From Saccharomonospora viridis DSM 43017 (GTDB lineage: Bacteria > Actinomycetota > Actinomycetes > Mycobacteriales > Pseudonocardiaceae), in contig NC_013159.1 in NCBI RefSeq assembly GCF_000023865.1, forward strand, positions 1,576,001-1,640,000: a stretch of 64,000 nt of DNA, written 5' to 3'. Position 1 is the first letter of the stretch; the number at the start of each line of letters is the position of its first letter. The position numbers and the translations under genes were made by a program. Below, piece by piece: positions 37,992 to 51,030 of this stretch. The notes beneath the pieces are model-generated. The model had not been told where the DNA came from and did not search any database. It saw only the letters and a list, made by a program, of their open reading frames with translations.

Positions 37992-38678
37992 GTGGCCCAC
38001 GAACCGTTGATCGCACCCAGTATTTTGTCCGCCGACTTCGCTGACCTCGGCACGGAGATCGACGCTGTCGCCGGCTCCGGTGACGCCCGAGCGGATTGGG
38101 TGCATGTGGATGTGATGGACGGCCACTTTGTGCCGAACCTCACCATTGGACTTCCGGTGGTGGAGTCCTTGTTGCGACGCACCGACCTCCCGCTCGACTG
38201 CCACCTGATGATCGAGGACCCCGATCGGTGGGCTCCGGGTTATGCGGAGGCGGGCGCGTACAACGTCACCGTGCACGTCGAAGCCGCCCGTGACCCCGTG
38301 ATGCTCGCGAAGAACCTGCGGGCGGCCGGCGCGAAGGCGGGGTTGGCCATCAAGCCGAACACGCCGCTCGAGGACTACCTGGACACGCTCAAGCACTACG
38401 ACACGCTGTTGATCATGTCGGTGGAGCCCGGCTTCGGTGGTCAGGCGTTCATCCCCGAGGTGCTCGACAAGGTGCGTACGGCCCGCAGGCTGGTCGACAC
38501 CGGTCATCTGAAGCTGCTGGTGGAGATCGACGGAGGGATCAACCCCGACACGATCGAGCAAGCGGCTGAGGCGGGGGTCGACTGTTTCGTAGCGGGGTCG
38601 GCCGTCTACGGCGCCGATGACCCGGCCAGGGCGGTCGCGGCATTGCGCGAACGAGCGCGGGCGGCCCGTTCGCGGTGA
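37992..38678 (+). CDS. rpe: Ribulose-phosphate 3-epimerase
   Basis: A 228-residue TIM-barrel metalloenzyme interconverting ribulose and xylulose 5-phosphates. [32 protein letters not shown] (His/Asp/His), [11 protein letters not shown] and [14 protein letters not shown] are standard, and [30 protein letters not shown] ends with the phosphate-binding loop. It heads the riboflavin operon, coupled to ribD by GTGA. Ribulose 5-phosphate is also the substrate of the RibB half of RibBA, giving a metabolic reason for the linkage. Confidence 0.96.
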   Translation: MAHEPLIAPSILSADFADLGTEIDAVAGSGDARADWVHVDVMDGHFVPNLTIGLPVVESLLRRTDLPLDCHLMIEDPDRWAPGYAEAGAYNVTVHVEAARDPVMLAKNLRAAGAKAGLAIKPNTPLEDYLDTLKHYDTLLIMSVEPGFGGQAFIPEVLDKVRTARRLVDTGHLKLLVEIDGGINPDTIEQAAEAGVDCFVAGSAVYGADDPARAVAALRERARAARSR

Positions 38679-39724
38679 GTGCGTCGGCGGTGACGGAGCG
38701 CGTCGTCCGTGAGGCCATGGAGGTCGCGCTCGCCCTCAGCGCCGGCGTGCGTGGCAACACCAGTCCCAATCCACCCGTGGGGGCCGTGATCCTCGACGCC
38801 GAGGGACGCCGGGTCGGGACGGGAGCGACCCAACCGCCTCCCGGCCCGCATGCCGAGGTGGTGGCCTTACGCGAGGCGGGGGAGCGGGCGCGGGGCGGAA
38901 CGGCCGTCGTCACGTTGGAGCCCTGTTCGCATCACGGGCGGACACCGCCGTGTACGCAGGCGTTGCTCGACGCCGGGGTGGCCGCCGTGCGGTACGCGGT
39001 GGCGGATCCGCATCCTGCGGCCTCCGGCGGTGCGGAGAGGCTGCGCGCGGCCGGCGTGGATGTCGCAGGCGGTGTCCTCGCCGAGGAGGTGGCGTCGGGG
39101 CCGCTGCGGGCGTGGCTGCACCGGGAACGGACCGGGCGGCCGCATGTGACGTGGAAGTACGCGGCCAGCCTCGACGGCCGGGTCGCCGCGGCCGACGGCA
39201 CCAGCCGGTGGATCTCGGGGCCGACTTCCCGGGCCGAGGTCCACGCTCTCCGGGCCGCCGTGGACGCCATCGTCGTGGGGACCGGCACCGTACTCACCGA
39301 CGACCCGTGGCTCACCGTGCGCACTCCCGACGGGGAGCTCGCGCCCCGACAGCCCTTACGTGTGGTGGTGGGCACACGCGGCATACCCGAGGGCGCGCGG
39401 GTGTTGGACAGCACAGCGGAGACGGTGCGCATCGCCTCCCATGATCCCGACGAGGTGTTGGCCCTGCTGAGCGAACGCGGTGTGGTGGACGTCCTGTTGG
39501 AGGGCGGGCCGACACTGGCGGGCGCGTTCGTCGCAGCAGGTCGGGTCGACCGGATCATCGCCTACGTCGCGCCGACGTTGTTGGGCGCGGGACCGGCGGC
39601 ATTGGGGCCGGCAGGAGTGTCGACCATCACCCAAGCACACCATTGGCGGGTCGAAGGGGCCACTATGTGCGGTGAGGATGTGCGGATCTCCGCCGTTCCG
39701 GTCACAGGTGAGGGAGGCGACTAG
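38675..39724 (+). CDS. ribD: Bifunctional riboflavin deaminase/reductase
   Basis: A 349-residue enzyme for steps two and three of riboflavin synthesis. The N-terminal zinc deaminase (residues 1-145) shows [12 protein letters not shown], the HAE ligand in [10 protein letters not shown] and [19 protein letters not shown]. The C-terminal NADPH reductase begins near [28 protein letters not shown] and has [18 protein letters not shown] 38675 overlaps the rpe stop. The stop codon abuts the ribE GTG with no gap. Confidence 0.95.
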   Translation: MSASAVTERVVREAMEVALALSAGVRGNTSPNPPVGAVILDAEGRRVGTGATQPPPGPHAEVVALREAGERARGGTAVVTLEPCSHHGRTPPCTQALLDAGVAAVRYAVADPHPAASGGAERLRAAGVDVAGGVLAEEVASGPLRAWLHRERTGRPHVTWKYAASLDGRVAAADGTSRWISGPTSRAEVHALRAAVDAIVVGTGTVLTDDPWLTVRTPDGELAPRQPLRVVVGTRGIPEGARVLDSTAETVRIASHDPDEVLALLSERGVVDVLLEGGPTLAGAFVAAGRVDRIIAYVAPTLLGAGPAALGPAGVSTITQAHHWRVEGATMCGEDVRISAVPVTGEGGD

Positions 39725-40347
39725 GTGTTCACCGGGATTGTCGAGGAACTTGGCGAGGTCACGCGCGTGGAGCCGAACGCGGAGGCCACGCGGCTCACCG
39801 TGCGGGGTCCGGTGGTCACACAAGACGCACGGCACGGAGATTCGATCGCGGTCAACGGCGTGTGCTTGACCGTTGTGGACACCACCGATGACGAGTTCAC
39901 CGTCGATGTCGTCCCCGAGACGTTGCAGCGCACCAGCTTGAACGGCATCGAACCCGGCCGGTTGGTCAACCTGGAGCGGGCGATGAGTGCCGACGGTCGG
40001 TTCGGCGGCCACGTCGTACAGGGTCATGTCGACGGCACCGGGACTTTCCTGTCGCGCGACCACGACGGGCTCGCTCACTTCGCGTACCCGCCGTCACTGT
40101 CCCGATACCTGGTGGAGAAGGGCTCCATCGCCGTGGACGGTGTCTCGCTGACGGTGGCACGGGTGACGGATCAGGAGTTCGCAGTCGCGTTGATCCCCAC
40201 CACGTTGCGTGCGACCACCCTGGGTCGCAACCAACCGGGCGACTCGGTGAATCTGGAAGTGGACGTGCTGGCGAAGTACGTCGAGAAGCTGGCCGCTGTC
40301 CACCTGACGAGGTCATCGGTGGAGGACGGCGGGGGCGAGGAGGACAG

Positions 40348-40351
<4 letters not shown>
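39725..40351 (+). CDS. ribE: Riboflavin synthase alpha chain
   Basis: A 208-residue trimeric enzyme that dismutates two 6,7-dimethyl-8-ribityllumazines. It has the internally duplicated barrel: [16 protein letters not shown] with VNGVCLTV in the first half, and [11 protein letters not shown] with VDGVSLTV in the second. [20 protein letters not shown] is typical. GTG 39725 follows the ribD stop immediately; the TGA overlaps the ribBA GTG. No FMN riboswitch was seen upstream of the operon. Confidence 0.95.
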
Positions 40352-42615
<2,264 letters not shown>

Positions 42616-42628
<13 letters not shown>

Positions 42629-43599
42629 CGCTCCGGAGGTTCGCAAGGCCGAGTGGCCGTGTCGGGCGCGACCGTGTTCGTGCCGGTGACGGCACGGCGC
42701 GGTCGGTAACGCGACACCGCCACTCCGGCCAGGCAGACGACGCCACCCACGAGGCCGTAGCCGGTGGGGACCTCGGCGAGAAGCACCCACGACAGCACCA
42801 CCGACAGTGCGGGAACGGCGTAGGTGGAGACGCTGAGCCTGCCCGCTTCCGTGCGCTTGAGCGCGTACGCCCAGGTGCTGAATCCGATGGCGGTGGGAAA
42901 GACCCCCAGATAGACGGCGCCGAGCACGGCCGAGGTCGGCGCGGTGGCGAGTTCGGAGGCCAGTCGCGGCGTCCACGGCAGCAGGACCGCGGTGCCGATC
43001 AGACAGCCCAGCCACGTGATGGTCGTGGCGTCGATCCGGTCCAGAGCCTTCTTCTGGATGAGTACCCCCGCTGCGTACAGCACGGCAGCGAGTAGACACA
43101 GTGCGACGCCGATCCAGTCGCCCTCGCCGTCGGTGCCCAGGCCGATGATGACGATCCCGCTCATGCCGATCGAGCCGCCGAGCAGCAGCGGGCGGGGGAA
43201 GCCCTCGGCGAGGACGACTCCGGCGCCGAAGGTGACGAGCAGCGGTGCGATGTTGACCAACAGCGCGGCCGTGCCCGCGTCGAGATGCAGTTCGGCGGCG
43301 TTGAGGGCGACGGTGTAGCAGCACAACCACAGCACGCCGTAGGAGGCGACGAACAGCCACGACGTGCGGTCACGGGGCAGCGGGGGGAGCCGGCGGGTAC
43401 TGCTGCCGATCAGGACGGTGAGGGTCACGGAGGCCACCGCGAGACGCAGCAGGGCCAGTGGTGCGGGGGAGAACACCTCACCGATGGCGCGGATGCCGAC
43501 GAACGCCGACGACCACAGGACCATGGTCACGGCCGCGGCGAGGGCGGCCTTCGTGGCGTCGGTTCGGGGAATGGGAGCGCGCTCGGGCGGTTCTGTCAC
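42616..43599 (-). CDS. EamA/DMT-family exporter
   Basis: A 327-residue ten-helix transporter with the tandem EamA repeat. The first half starts ALAAAVTMVLWSSAFVGIRAIGEVFSPAPLALLRLAVA. The second begins after LGTDGEGDWIGVALCLLAAVLYAAGVLIQKKAL and ends VPALSVVLSWVLLAEVPTGYGLVGGVVCLAGVAVSRYR. Substrates of such exporters are amino acids or other metabolites and cannot be predicted. The start is GTG at 43599. The last four codons overlap the PH-protein gene tail to tail. Confidence 0.88.
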
Positions 43600-43765
43600 G
43601 CTCGTGATCGTCGTCGGTGCCGGGGCGTCGGCACAAGCGGGGAGTCAGGCACCGTTGTTCAGCGCGCAGGGCCGGCAGAACACGCCGGACGAACGGCGAG
43701 TGCCTGCTCGAGTGGTCCTGTGTCGCTTTCGTGCGGCTGCCGATGTGCGGGTCGACGGTCACAGG

Positions 43766-44545
43766 TCACAGCGTGAGGTCCACGACCACGGGGGCGTGGT
43801 CGGAGGCCCCCTTGCCCTTGCGCTCCTCGCGGTCGACGTAGGCGTCGGTGACGGCGTCGGCGAACGGACGGTTGGCGTAGACGAGGTCGATGCGCATGCC
43901 GCGGTTCTTCGGGAACGCGAGTTGGCGGTAGTCCCAGTAGGTGTAGGGGCGGTCGTACTTCAGTGCCCGGGGGACGACGTCCGTGAGGCCGGCGTCGCGG
44001 AGCCGGGCGAGTGCCTTGCGCTCGGGTTCGGTCACGTGCGTGGAGTCGGCGAACAGCGAGATGTCCCACACGTCGTCGTCGGTGGGCGCGATGTTGAAGT
44101 CGCCGAGCACGGCGAACGGCCGGTCGTCGCTGTTCTCGGCGAGGACGGTGGTGTGAAGGGCCTCCAACCAGCGCAGTTTGTAGGTGTAGTGCGGGTGATC
44201 GGGTTCCCGCCCATTGGGTACGTACACCGACCACACACGGACGCCGCCGCAGGTCGCGGCGACGGCCCGGGGGTGGAGGGCGTCCTCGTAGGTGGGTTCG
44301 TCGACGAGTCCTCGGGTGACGTCCTCGAGTCCGACCCGGGACAGGATGGCCACGCCGTTCCACCGGTTCGCGCCGTAGGAGGCGACGTCGTAGCCGAGTT
44401 CGGTGATGTCGTCGCGCGGGAAACCGTCGTCACTGCATTTGAGCTCTTGGAGACACAGCACGTCGGGCTGTGTGGAGCGCAACCAGGCGAGCACGCGTGG
44501 TAGCCGGGCAGTGATCGAGTTGACGTTCCACGTCGCGATGCGCAT
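43766..44545 (-). CDS. xth: Exodeoxyribonuclease III / AP endonuclease
   Basis: A 259-residue EEP-family DNA repair enzyme cutting 5' to abasic sites. Motifs are [30 protein letters not shown] (metal Glu), [34 protein letters not shown] (Asp/Asn), [13 protein letters not shown] and the terminal [16 protein letters not shown] 44545 gives the standard MRIATWN start; GATTCT lies 6 nt upstream on the minus strand and could make this a leaderless gene. It is divergent from uvrC, so two repair genes share this intergenic region. Confidence 0.95.
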   Translation of the reverse strand: MRIATWNVNSITARLPRVLAWLRSTQPDVLCLQELKCSDDGFPRDDITELGYDVASYGANRWNGVAILSRVGLEDVTRGLVDEPTYEDALHPRAVAATCGGVRVWSVYVPNGREPDHPHYTYKLRWLEALHTTVLAENSDDRPFAVLGDFNIAPTDDDVWDISLFADSTHVTEPERKALARLRDAGLTDVVPRALKYDRPYTYWDYRQLAFPKNRGMRIDLVYANRPFADAVTDAYVDREERKGKGASDHAPVVVDLTL

Positions 44546-44570
44546 ACCGGGAGAATCGCACACCAGCTGT

Positions 44571-44586
44571 GTATAACGTCCTATAC
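44571..44586. promoter_or_regulatory. AT-rich palindrome between xth and uvrC
   Basis: GTATAACGTCCTATAC has 5-bp arms GTATA and TATAC around ACGTCC. It is distinctly AT-rich for this genome and lies 26 bp upstream of xth and 100 bp upstream of uvrC. It could be an operator or a promoter core. It does not match the mycobacterial LexA box. Confidence 0.45.
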
Positions 44587-44672
44587 GGCGGGGCTGGGGG
44601 AGGTCCATCGGGTCGAGACTGTCGCACACACGACATGGGTGAGGGGTCGAACGCACCGTCGGACCAGCGCCA

Positions 44673-44678
44673 TAGGCT
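44673..44678 (+). promoter_or_regulatory. -10 hexamer for leaderless uvrC mRNA
   Basis: TAGGCT is followed by 7 nt (GGATGAC) and the GTG at 44686. There is no ribosome site upstream. The layout predicts leaderless uvrC transcription. Confidence 0.5.
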
Positions 44679-44685
44679 GGATGAC

Positions 44686-46662
44686 GTGGCCGACCCTTCC
44701 ACCTACCGACCCGCCCCGGGGACCATCCCGGACTCGCCCGGCGTGTACAAGTTCCGCGATGCCGGCGGACGGGTCATCTACGTCGGCAAGGCCAAGAGCC
44801 TGCGTAGCCGACTGAACTCCTACTTCACCGATCTCGCCGGACTGCATCCGCGTACCCGGCAGATGGTCACCACGGCCGCGAGCGTGGAGTGGACCGTGGT
44901 GAGCACCGAGGTGGAGGCGCTGCAGCTCGAATACAACTGGATCAAGGAGTTCGATCCTCGGTTCAACGTCCGTTACCGCGATGACAAGACGTACCCGGTG
45001 CTCGCGGTCACGTTGAACGAGGAGTTCCCGCGCCTGCACGTCTATCGAGGACCGCGGAAGAAAGGCGTGCGCTACTTCGGCCCCTACGCCCACGCCTGGG
45101 CCATCCGGGAGACTCTCGACCTGCTGTTGCGGGTGTTCCCCGCACGGACGTGTTCGACGGGGGTGTTCCGCAGGCACAGCCAGATCGGCCGCCCGTGTCT
45201 GCTCGGCTACATCGACAAATGTTCGGCCCCGTGCGTCGGTGCGGTGTCGGCCGAACGTCACCGCGAGATCGTCGAGGGTTTCTGCGACTTCCTCTCCGGC
45301 CGCACCGATCAGATGGTCCGCAAGCTGGAGCGGGAGATGGCCGAGGCGTCCGAGGCGCTGGAGTTCGAGCGGGCGGCCCGGTTGCGGGACGACCTCGCCG
45401 CGCTGCGCAAGGCCATGGAGAAGCAGGCCGTGGTGTTGGGCGATGGCACCGACGCCGACGTCATCGCGTTCGCGCACGACGAGTTGGAGGCGGCCGTTCA
45501 GATCTTCCACGTGCGGGGCGGTCGGGTCCGGGGCCAGCGTGGCTGGGTGATCGACAAGGTCGAGGAGATGGACGTGTCCGACCTCGTCGAGCAGTTCCTG
45601 TCGCAGTTCTACGCCGGTCAGGCCGAGCTGGCCGCCGAGACACCCACCGACGGGGTCGTCGTACCGCGTGAGGTGCTGGTGCCCGAGCTGCCGGCCAATG
45701 CCGAGAGCATGGAGCAGTGGCTGTCGGAGTTGCGTGGTTCCCGGGTGCGGCTCCGCGTGCCGCAGCGGGGGGACAAACGAACGCTGGCCGAGACCGTGGC
45801 CCGTAACGCAGAGGAGGCGTTCTCGCAACACAAGTTGCGTAGGGCGGGCGATCTCACCGCTCGTTCGGCGGCCTTGTCGGAACTGCAGGAGTACCTCGGG
45901 TTGGACAGTGCCCCACTGCGCATCGAATGCGTGGACGTCAGCCACCTGGCCGGTACCGACGTGGTCGCCTCGCTGGTGGTGTTCGAGGACGGGTTGCCCC
46001 GCAAGTCGGAGTACCGGCGGTTCGCGCTGCGGGAAGCCGCCACCGAGGGGGACGTGGCCGCCATCGCGGAGGTCGTCCGGCGCCGTTTCTCCCGATACCT
46101 CAAGGAGACCCAGGCTCAGGGCGTTGAGCGGGGCACGGAGACGCCCGGGGTGAATCAGGCACTGGACCCCGAGACGGGTAAGCCTCGTAAATTCGCCTAT
46201 CCGCCCAATCTGTTGGTCGTGGACGGTGCGGGGCCGCAGGCCACGGCCGCGGCGGACGTGCTGGCCGAGCTCGGTATCACCGACGTCGCCGTGGTCGGAC
46301 TCGCCAAACGGCTGGAGGAGGTGTGGCTGCCCGCCGACGACAACCCGGTCATCCTGCCGAGGACGTCGGACGCGCTGTACCTTCTGCAGCGAGTGCGTGA
46401 CGAGGCGCACCGGTTCGCGATCCGCTATCAGCGGCAGAAACGGTCGAAACGGGTACAGGAGTCGGTGTTGGACGGGATCCCTGGACTGGGGCAGGTCCGG
46501 AAGGCCGCGTTGATCAAGCACTTCGGCTCGGTGAAGAAGATCCGAGAGGCCACCGTGGCCGAGATCGCGGCGGTGCCGGGCTTCGGTACCCGCACAGCCG
46601 AGGTGGTCCATGCCGCGCTCGCAGGGGGCCGGACTGACAGCAGAGGGGAGTCGCAGACGTGA
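44686..46662 (+). CDS. uvrC: Excinuclease ABC subunit C
   Basis: A 658-residue dual-incision nuclease of nucleotide excision repair. The N-terminal GIY-YIG domain has [33 protein letters not shown] cysteine cluster ([17 protein letters not shown]) and the UVR motif ([17 protein letters not shown]) follow. The RNase H-like 5' nuclease domain includes [25 protein letters not shown]. The C-terminal helix-hairpin-helix pair is [22 protein letters not shown] and [23 protein letters not shown] 44686 is preferred on promoter spacing and family length. The uvrC-rapZ-yvcK-whiA order is conserved in actinobacteria. Confidence 0.96.
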   Translation: MADPSTYRPAPGTIPDSPGVYKFRDAGGRVIYVGKAKSLRSRLNSYFTDLAGLHPRTRQMVTTAASVEWTVVSTEVEALQLEYNWIKEFDPRFNVRYRDDKTYPVLAVTLNEEFPRLHVYRGPRKKGVRYFGPYAHAWAIRETLDLLLRVFPARTCSTGVFRRHSQIGRPCLLGYIDKCSAPCVGAVSAERHREIVEGFCDFLSGRTDQMVRKLEREMAEASEALEFERAARLRDDLAALRKAMEKQAVVLGDGTDADVIAFAHDELEAAVQIFHVRGGRVRGQRGWVIDKVEEMDVSDLVEQFLSQFYAGQAELAAETPTDGVVVPREVLVPELPANAESMEQWLSELRGSRVRLRVPQRGDKRTLAETVARNAEEAFSQHKLRRAGDLTARSAALSELQEYLGLDSAPLRIECVDVSHLAGTDVVASLVVFEDGLPRKSEYRRFALREAATEGDVAAIAEVVRRRFSRYLKETQAQGVERGTETPGVNQALDPETGKPRKFAYPPNLLVVDGAGPQATAAADVLAELGITDVAVVGLAKRLEEVWLPADDNPVILPRTSDALYLLQRVRDEAHRFAIRYQRQKRSKRVQESVLDGIPGLGQVRKAALIKHFGSVKKIREATVAEIAAVPGFGTRTAEVVHAALAGGRTDSRGESQT

Positions 46663-47570
46663 CCGAGGAGCACACCGAGAACGTTGGGGGAGCGGGCGCC
46701 AGGGGCTCCGGGATGGAGGTGGCGGTCGTCACCGGATTGTCCGGGGCGGGCCGCAGTACCGCCGCCAAATGCCTGGAGGACCTGGGCTGGTTCGTCGTGG
46801 ACAACCTGCCACCCGAGTTGATCTCCACGATGGTGGAGCTCGGCGCGCAGGCGCGGGGTGTGATCACCAAGGTGGCGGTCGTGATGGACGTGCGGTCGCG
46901 TGCCTTCACCGATGACCTCGCCTCGGTCATCAAGGACCTCGACGCGCGTGGCTACAAGCCTCGGGTGCTGTTCCTGGAAGCCACCGATTCGGTGCTGATC
47001 CGTCGCTTCGACCAGGTGCGTCGCGGCCATCCCATGCAGGGGGACGGAAGGCTGGTCGACGGCATCACCGCCGAGCGGAAGTTGCTGGCGCCGCTGCGGG
47101 AGGAAGCCGACCTGATACTCGACACGTCGGCGCTGTCGGTGCACGATCTTCGCGCCAAGATCGAGGACGCGTTCGGCACCGAGTCCAGTACTCAGACCCG
47201 GGTCACGGTGTTGTCCTTCGGCTACAAGTACGGCTTGCCGATGGACTCCGACCTGGTGATGGACGTGCGTTTCCTGCCCAATCCGTTCTGGATCCCCGAA
47301 TTGCGGGACCAAAGCGGACTCGACGGCGACGTGCGCAACTACGTGTTGGGCCAGGAGGGCGCAGAGGAGTTCCTGCAGCAGTACCACGAGTTGCTGCGTT
47401 TGGTGGGGGCCGGGTACAAGCGAGAGGGCAAGCGTTACCTCACCTTGGCCGTGGGCTGCACCGGTGGCAAGCACCGCAGTGTCGCCATCTCCGAGGAGCT
47501 GGCGAACCGGCTGTCCAAGGAGGACGGTATGGCGGTCAAGGTCGTGCACCGGGATCTGGGCAGGGAGTGA
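46659..47570 (+). CDS. rapZ: RapZ/YvcJ-family nucleotide-binding protein
   Basis: A 303-residue P-loop protein. Walker A is [22 protein letters not shown] near residue 25, and [12 protein letters not shown] and [23 protein letters not shown] are conserved. The C-terminal domain carries [32 protein letters not shown] and [18 protein letters not shown]. In Escherichia coli RapZ is an sRNA adaptor for glucosamine-6-phosphate control; the actinobacterial role is unclear. The GTG overlaps the uvrC stop. Confidence 0.94.
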   Translation: MTEEHTENVGGAGARGSGMEVAVVTGLSGAGRSTAAKCLEDLGWFVVDNLPPELISTMVELGAQARGVITKVAVVMDVRSRAFTDDLASVIKDLDARGYKPRVLFLEATDSVLIRRFDQVRRGHPMQGDGRLVDGITAERKLLAPLREEADLILDTSALSVHDLRAKIEDAFGTESSTQTRVTVLSFGYKYGLPMDSDLVMDVRFLPNPFWIPELRDQSGLDGDVRNYVLGQEGAEEFLQQYHELLRLVGAGYKREGKRYLTLAVGCTGGKHRSVAISEELANRLSKEDGMAVKVVHRDLGRE

Positions 47571-48550
47571 GGCCGAGGATGCGTGCCGTCGCACTCGGTG
47601 GTGGGCATGGACTGCATGCGACATTGTCGGCGTTGCGACGGCTCACCCCGGACGTGACCGCGGTCGTCACCGTCGCCGACGACGGGGGGTCGTCGGGAAG
47701 GCTCCGTCGGGAGCTGGGCCTGCTACCGCCCGGTGATCTCCGGCAGGCGTTGGCCGCGTTGGCGGCCGCGGAGGACGGCGGCACGTTGTGGGCCGAGGTG
47801 TTCCAACACCGTTTCGGCGGTACCGGGGCTCTCACCGGGCATGCGGTCGGCAATCTGCTGTTGGCCGGCCTGTTCGAGGTGCTCGGGGACCCCGTGGCGG
47901 GACTGGACGAGGCCGCCCGGTTGCTGGGCATCAGCGGACGGGTGCTGCCGATGTCGGTCGAACCGTTGGAGATCGAGGCCGAGGTCACGGGGCTGGACAA
48001 CGGTAACGGTGAGGCCGTCAGCCGTATCCGGGGCCAGGTCGCGGTCGCGAGCACACCCGGCCAGGTGCGGCGCATCAGTCTGCACAACCCTGGCCGCCCT
48101 CACCAGCCCCCGATCGCGTGTCCGGAAGCGGTGGAGGCCGTGTTGAACGCCGATGCGGTCTTCCTCGGCCCCGGTTCGTGGTTCACGAGCGTGCTGCCGC
48201 ACCTGTTGGTGCCGGACCTGCACGACGCGCTCGTGCGCACGACCGCGACCAAGGTGGTGATCCTCAATCTCATGCCGCAGCCGGGGGAGACGGCGGGGTT
48301 CTCACCGGAGCAACACCTGCACGTACTCTTCGAACACGCTCCCCGGCTCAAGGTGGACGCGGTGATCGCCGACCGTGACTCCGTGCCCACCCCCGTGCGT
48401 CTACGCCGGGCGGCTGACTCCTTGGGTGGGCGTGCGCATCTGGCTTCGGTCGCTGCTCCGGGCAGGATGGGCAGGCATGATCCGGATGCCTTGGCGGATT
48501 GTGTGCGAGAGGCTCTCGGCTTGTCCGAGGGCAAGGAGGAGGGGCAGTAG
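47567..48550 (+). CDS. yvcK: Gluconeogenesis factor YvcK/CofD-like
   Basis: A 327-residue Rossmann-like protein of the CofD/YvcK group, which binds UDP-sugars in Bacillus and Mycobacterium (CuvA) and influences cell-wall synthesis and carbon use. VALGGGHGLHATLSALRRLTPDVTAVVTVADDGGSSGRLRRE is the conserved opening. GNLLLAGLFE, FLGPGSWFTSVLPHLLV and TKVVILNLMPQPGET follow. GTG 47567 overlaps the rapZ stop; ATG 47579 is an alternative. whiA starts on the base after its stop. Confidence 0.94.
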   Translation: MRPRMRAVALGGGHGLHATLSALRRLTPDVTAVVTVADDGGSSGRLRRELGLLPPGDLRQALAALAAAEDGGTLWAEVFQHRFGGTGALTGHAVGNLLLAGLFEVLGDPVAGLDEAARLLGISGRVLPMSVEPLEIEAEVTGLDNGNGEAVSRIRGQVAVASTPGQVRRISLHNPGRPHQPPIACPEAVEAVLNADAVFLGPGSWFTSVLPHLLVPDLHDALVRTTATKVVILNLMPQPGETAGFSPEQHLHVLFEHAPRLKVDAVIADRDSVPTPVRLRRAADSLGGRAHLASVAAPGRMGRHDPDALADCVREALGLSEGKEEGQ

Positions 48551-49537
48551 ATGGCGATGACGGCGGCGGTCAAGGACGAGCTCAGCCGCGTGGAAGTCAC
48601 CAAGATCGGTCCGCGCCGGTCGGAGGTGTCGGCGCTGCTGCGGTTCGCGGGCGGGCTGCACATCGTCGGGGGGCGGGTCGTCGTCGAAGCCGAGCTCGAC
48701 ACCGGGTCCGTGGCGCGCAGGCTCCGCAAGGAGATCCACGAACTGTACGGGCATCTTCCCGAAGTGCACGTCATCACCTCGAGCGGGTTGCGTAAAGGGA
48801 CTCGTTATGTGATCCGGGTGGTCAAGGACGGTGAGGGGCTGGCACGGCAGACAGGGCTCATCGACCAGCGGGGTCGTCCTGTTCGTGGGTTGCCCGCCTC
48901 GGTGGTCTCCGGTGGGGTGGCCGATGCGGAGGCGGCGTGGCGCGGGGCGTTCCTCGCTCACGGTTCGTTGACCGAGCCCGGACGTTCGTCGTCGTTGGAG
49001 GTGACGTGTCCGGGGCCGGAGGCGGCGCTGGCCTTGGTGGGCGCGGCCCGTCGGATGGGCATCCAGGCCAAGTCGCGTGAGGTACGTGGCGCCGATCGGG
49101 TGGTGGTGCGCGACGGTGATGCCATCGGAGCGTTGTTGACTCGCCTCGGCGCGCATTCGAGTGTGTTGGCGTGGGAGGAGCAGCGACTGCGGCGCGAGGT
49201 GCGGGCCACCGCCAACAGGTTGGCGAATTTCGACGACGCCAATCTGCGCCGTTCGGCACGGGCGGCCGTGGCGGCTGCGGCCCGGGTGGAACGCGCCATA
49301 GAGATCCTCGGTGACACGGCCCCCGAGCACCTGCTCGCGGCGGGCAAGCTGCGGTTGGCCAACCGGCAGGCGTCGCTGGAGGAGTTGGGGCAGTTGGCGG
49401 ATCCGCCGATGACCAAGGACGCCGTCGCAGGACGGATCCGGCGGCTGCTGGCCTTGGCGGACAAACGGGCCAAGGAACTCGGTGTGCCGGACACCGAATC
49501 CGCCGTCACCCCGGAGATGCTCGAAGAGAGCGTCTGA
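48551..49537 (+). CDS. whiA: Sporulation/cell-division regulator WhiA
   Basis: A 328-residue DNA-binding protein that fuses a degenerate LAGLIDADG homing-endonuclease fold (residues 1-215, including [10 protein letters not shown] and [17 protein letters not shown]) to a C-terminal helix-turn-helix ([38 protein letters not shown]). In sporulating actinomycetes it works with WhiB at FtsZ and chromosome-segregation genes. It terminates the uvrC-rapZ-yvcK-whiA unit, with a strong terminator 100 bp downstream. With bldD it gives the window two developmental regulators. Confidence 0.96.
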   Translation: MAMTAAVKDELSRVEVTKIGPRRSEVSALLRFAGGLHIVGGRVVVEAELDTGSVARRLRKEIHELYGHLPEVHVITSSGLRKGTRYVIRVVKDGEGLARQTGLIDQRGRPVRGLPASVVSGGVADAEAAWRGAFLAHGSLTEPGRSSSLEVTCPGPEAALALVGAARRMGIQAKSREVRGADRVVVRDGDAIGALLTRLGAHSSVLAWEEQRLRREVRATANRLANFDDANLRRSARAAVAAAARVERAIEILGDTAPEHLLAAGKLRLANRQASLEELGQLADPPMTKDAVAGRIRRLLALADKRAKELGVPDTESAVTPEMLEESV

Positions 49538-49844
49538 GGCCCCGACGAGGGCCGGTGGTGGTGAACCACGAAGACCGACGTGAGGAAGGTCGCTGAGAAA
49601 ACCCCGATCCGCCCTCGAACGGGTTTGTGCTGGTCTGAGGCCTTCCGTCCACCGTTGTCATGCGGTGGACGGAAGGCAATTTGTTTTGCTCCCGCGTTCG
49701 AGGTGTGAACCGACGGAGTTACGTCCATCCGGGTGTAGAGGTCAGGGTGTCGTCTGCTGTCTCAGCCGTTCGACGGCCCGCAACGTGACCGGCTGGAGCG
49801 CCCAGCGGAGGTTGACCGGCCGCTCTCGGACGAAAGGGGACCTC
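49538..49844. other. 307-bp intergenic stretch between whiA and gpgS
   Basis: It contains the strong terminator at 49640-49687 and, beyond it, the presumed gpgS promoter. No supported promoter hexamers were recognised. An in-frame upstream extension of gpgS exists but has no family-like sequence. Confidence 0.6.
49640..49687 (+). terminator. Rho-independent terminator after whiA
   Basis: GCCTTCCGTCCACCG (49640-49654) pairs perfectly with its complement (49663-49677) around an 8-nt loop, and AATTTGTTTT follows. A 15-bp stem with a T-rich tail is the most canonical intrinsic terminator in the window. Confidence 0.9.
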
Positions 49845-50876
49845 GTGGACACGACAAGGATCGGCCTGAGCGCCGATAACGCCGATCTGGGTTTCTCCTC
49901 CCGGGTTCGTTCCTGGTTGCGGCACCGGTCCGCTCGCGCCGACGACTGGACGGCCTCCGAACTGTGTGCCCTCAAAGGGGAGCGCACGGTGACCGTCGTC
50001 ATCCCGGCGCGTGATGAGGAGCGTACGGTGGGTCGGATCGTGAAGACGATCCGCACGGCGTTGATGGAGGAGTACCCGCTCGTCGACGATGTGCTGGTCG
50101 TCGATTCGCGTTCTCGCGACAACACGGCGCGGGTGGCTGCGGAGGCCGGGGCCAGGGTCGTGGCGCAGGACACCGTGTTGCAACCGTTGCCGGACATGCA
50201 CGGTAAGGGTGAGGCGTTGTGGAAAGGGCTCGCCGCCACCACCGGCGATCTCGTGGTGTTCGTGGATGGCGATCTTTACGACTTCACCGCGGAGTACGTG
50301 ATCGGGCTTCTCGGTCCGTTGCTCACCGATCCCGGCGTGGACTACGTGAAGGGGTTCTACCAGCGGCCGCTGGTCCACGGTTCTCAGGTCGACGCCGACG
50401 GGGGCGGGCGGGTCACCGAACTGGTGGCGCGTCCGCTGTTGAACATGTATTGGCCTGACCTGGCCGGGTTCGTGCAGCCTCTGGCCGGGGAGTACGCGGG
50501 GCGACGCGAGGTGTTGGAGAGCATCCCCTTCGTCACACACTATGGAGTCGAGGTCGCGCATTTGATCGACTTGCTGCGGTGGCGGGGGTTGGAGGCGTTC
50601 GCTCAGGTCGACCTCGGGATGCGCACCCACCGGCATCAAAGCACCCATGCGTTGGGGCAGATGGCCGGACAGATCATGTTGACGATCATGGATCGGCTCG
50701 ACCGCAGTGGCCGGCTGGTGGTGGCGGAGCCGCCGTCCGCGTTGCTCGCGCAGTTCCGCCGCAGCGAGGCCGCCGATGGGGCGGTACGGGAGTGGGTGGT
50801 CACCGATCTCACCGTGCGGGAGCGGCCTCCACTGCGCACGGTGCGTCCCACGGGGCGGAGTGGCCCTCCGTGGTAG
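49845..50876 (+). CDS. gpgS: Glucosyl-3-phosphoglycerate synthase
   Basis: A 343-residue GT81-family glycosyltransferase that joins UDP-glucose and 3-phosphoglycerate, first step to glucosylglycerate and mycobacterial methylglucose lipopolysaccharides. TVTVVIPARDEERTVGRIVKTI is the nucleotide-binding start. Other motifs are DVLVVDSRSRDNTARVA, the metal motif VVFVDGDLYDF, and the acceptor loop FVQPLAGEYAGRREVLESIPF. GTG 49845 follows AAAGGGGA. It stands alone; the GpgP phosphatase is not adjacent. Glucosylglycerate often responds to nitrogen or salt stress. Confidence 0.92.
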   Translation: MDTTRIGLSADNADLGFSSRVRSWLRHRSARADDWTASELCALKGERTVTVVIPARDEERTVGRIVKTIRTALMEEYPLVDDVLVVDSRSRDNTARVAAEAGARVVAQDTVLQPLPDMHGKGEALWKGLAATTGDLVVFVDGDLYDFTAEYVIGLLGPLLTDPGVDYVKGFYQRPLVHGSQVDADGGGRVTELVARPLLNMYWPDLAGFVQPLAGEYAGRREVLESIPFVTHYGVEVAHLIDLLRWRGLEAFAQVDLGMRTHRHQSTHALGQMAGQIMLTIMDRLDRSGRLVVAEPPSALLAQFRRSEAADGAVREWVVTDLTVRERPPLRTVRPTGRSGPPW

Positions 50877-51030
50877 GGCGAGTACCGCGTCCGAGAAGAC
50901 CGCGTCACCGGAGCGGGCGCTGTTTCGGCGCTGCTTCGGGCCGCGTCGAACGGCTCGACCGCAGAACCGGAGGCTTCTTTTAGTCCGTTCGGGCGCCGAT
51001 GCCTCACCGTCGGTGCGGCAACCGCGGTGG

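Noticed and set aside
43617-43634. GTGCCG/CGGCAC dyad near the EamA start
   Set aside because: Six-bp GC arms are expected by chance at this base composition; no supporting context.
44581-46611. 676-codon minus-strand open frame opposite uvrC
   Set aside because: uvrC is unmistakable on the plus strand; the antisense frame is a GC-bias artefact with no recognisable domain.
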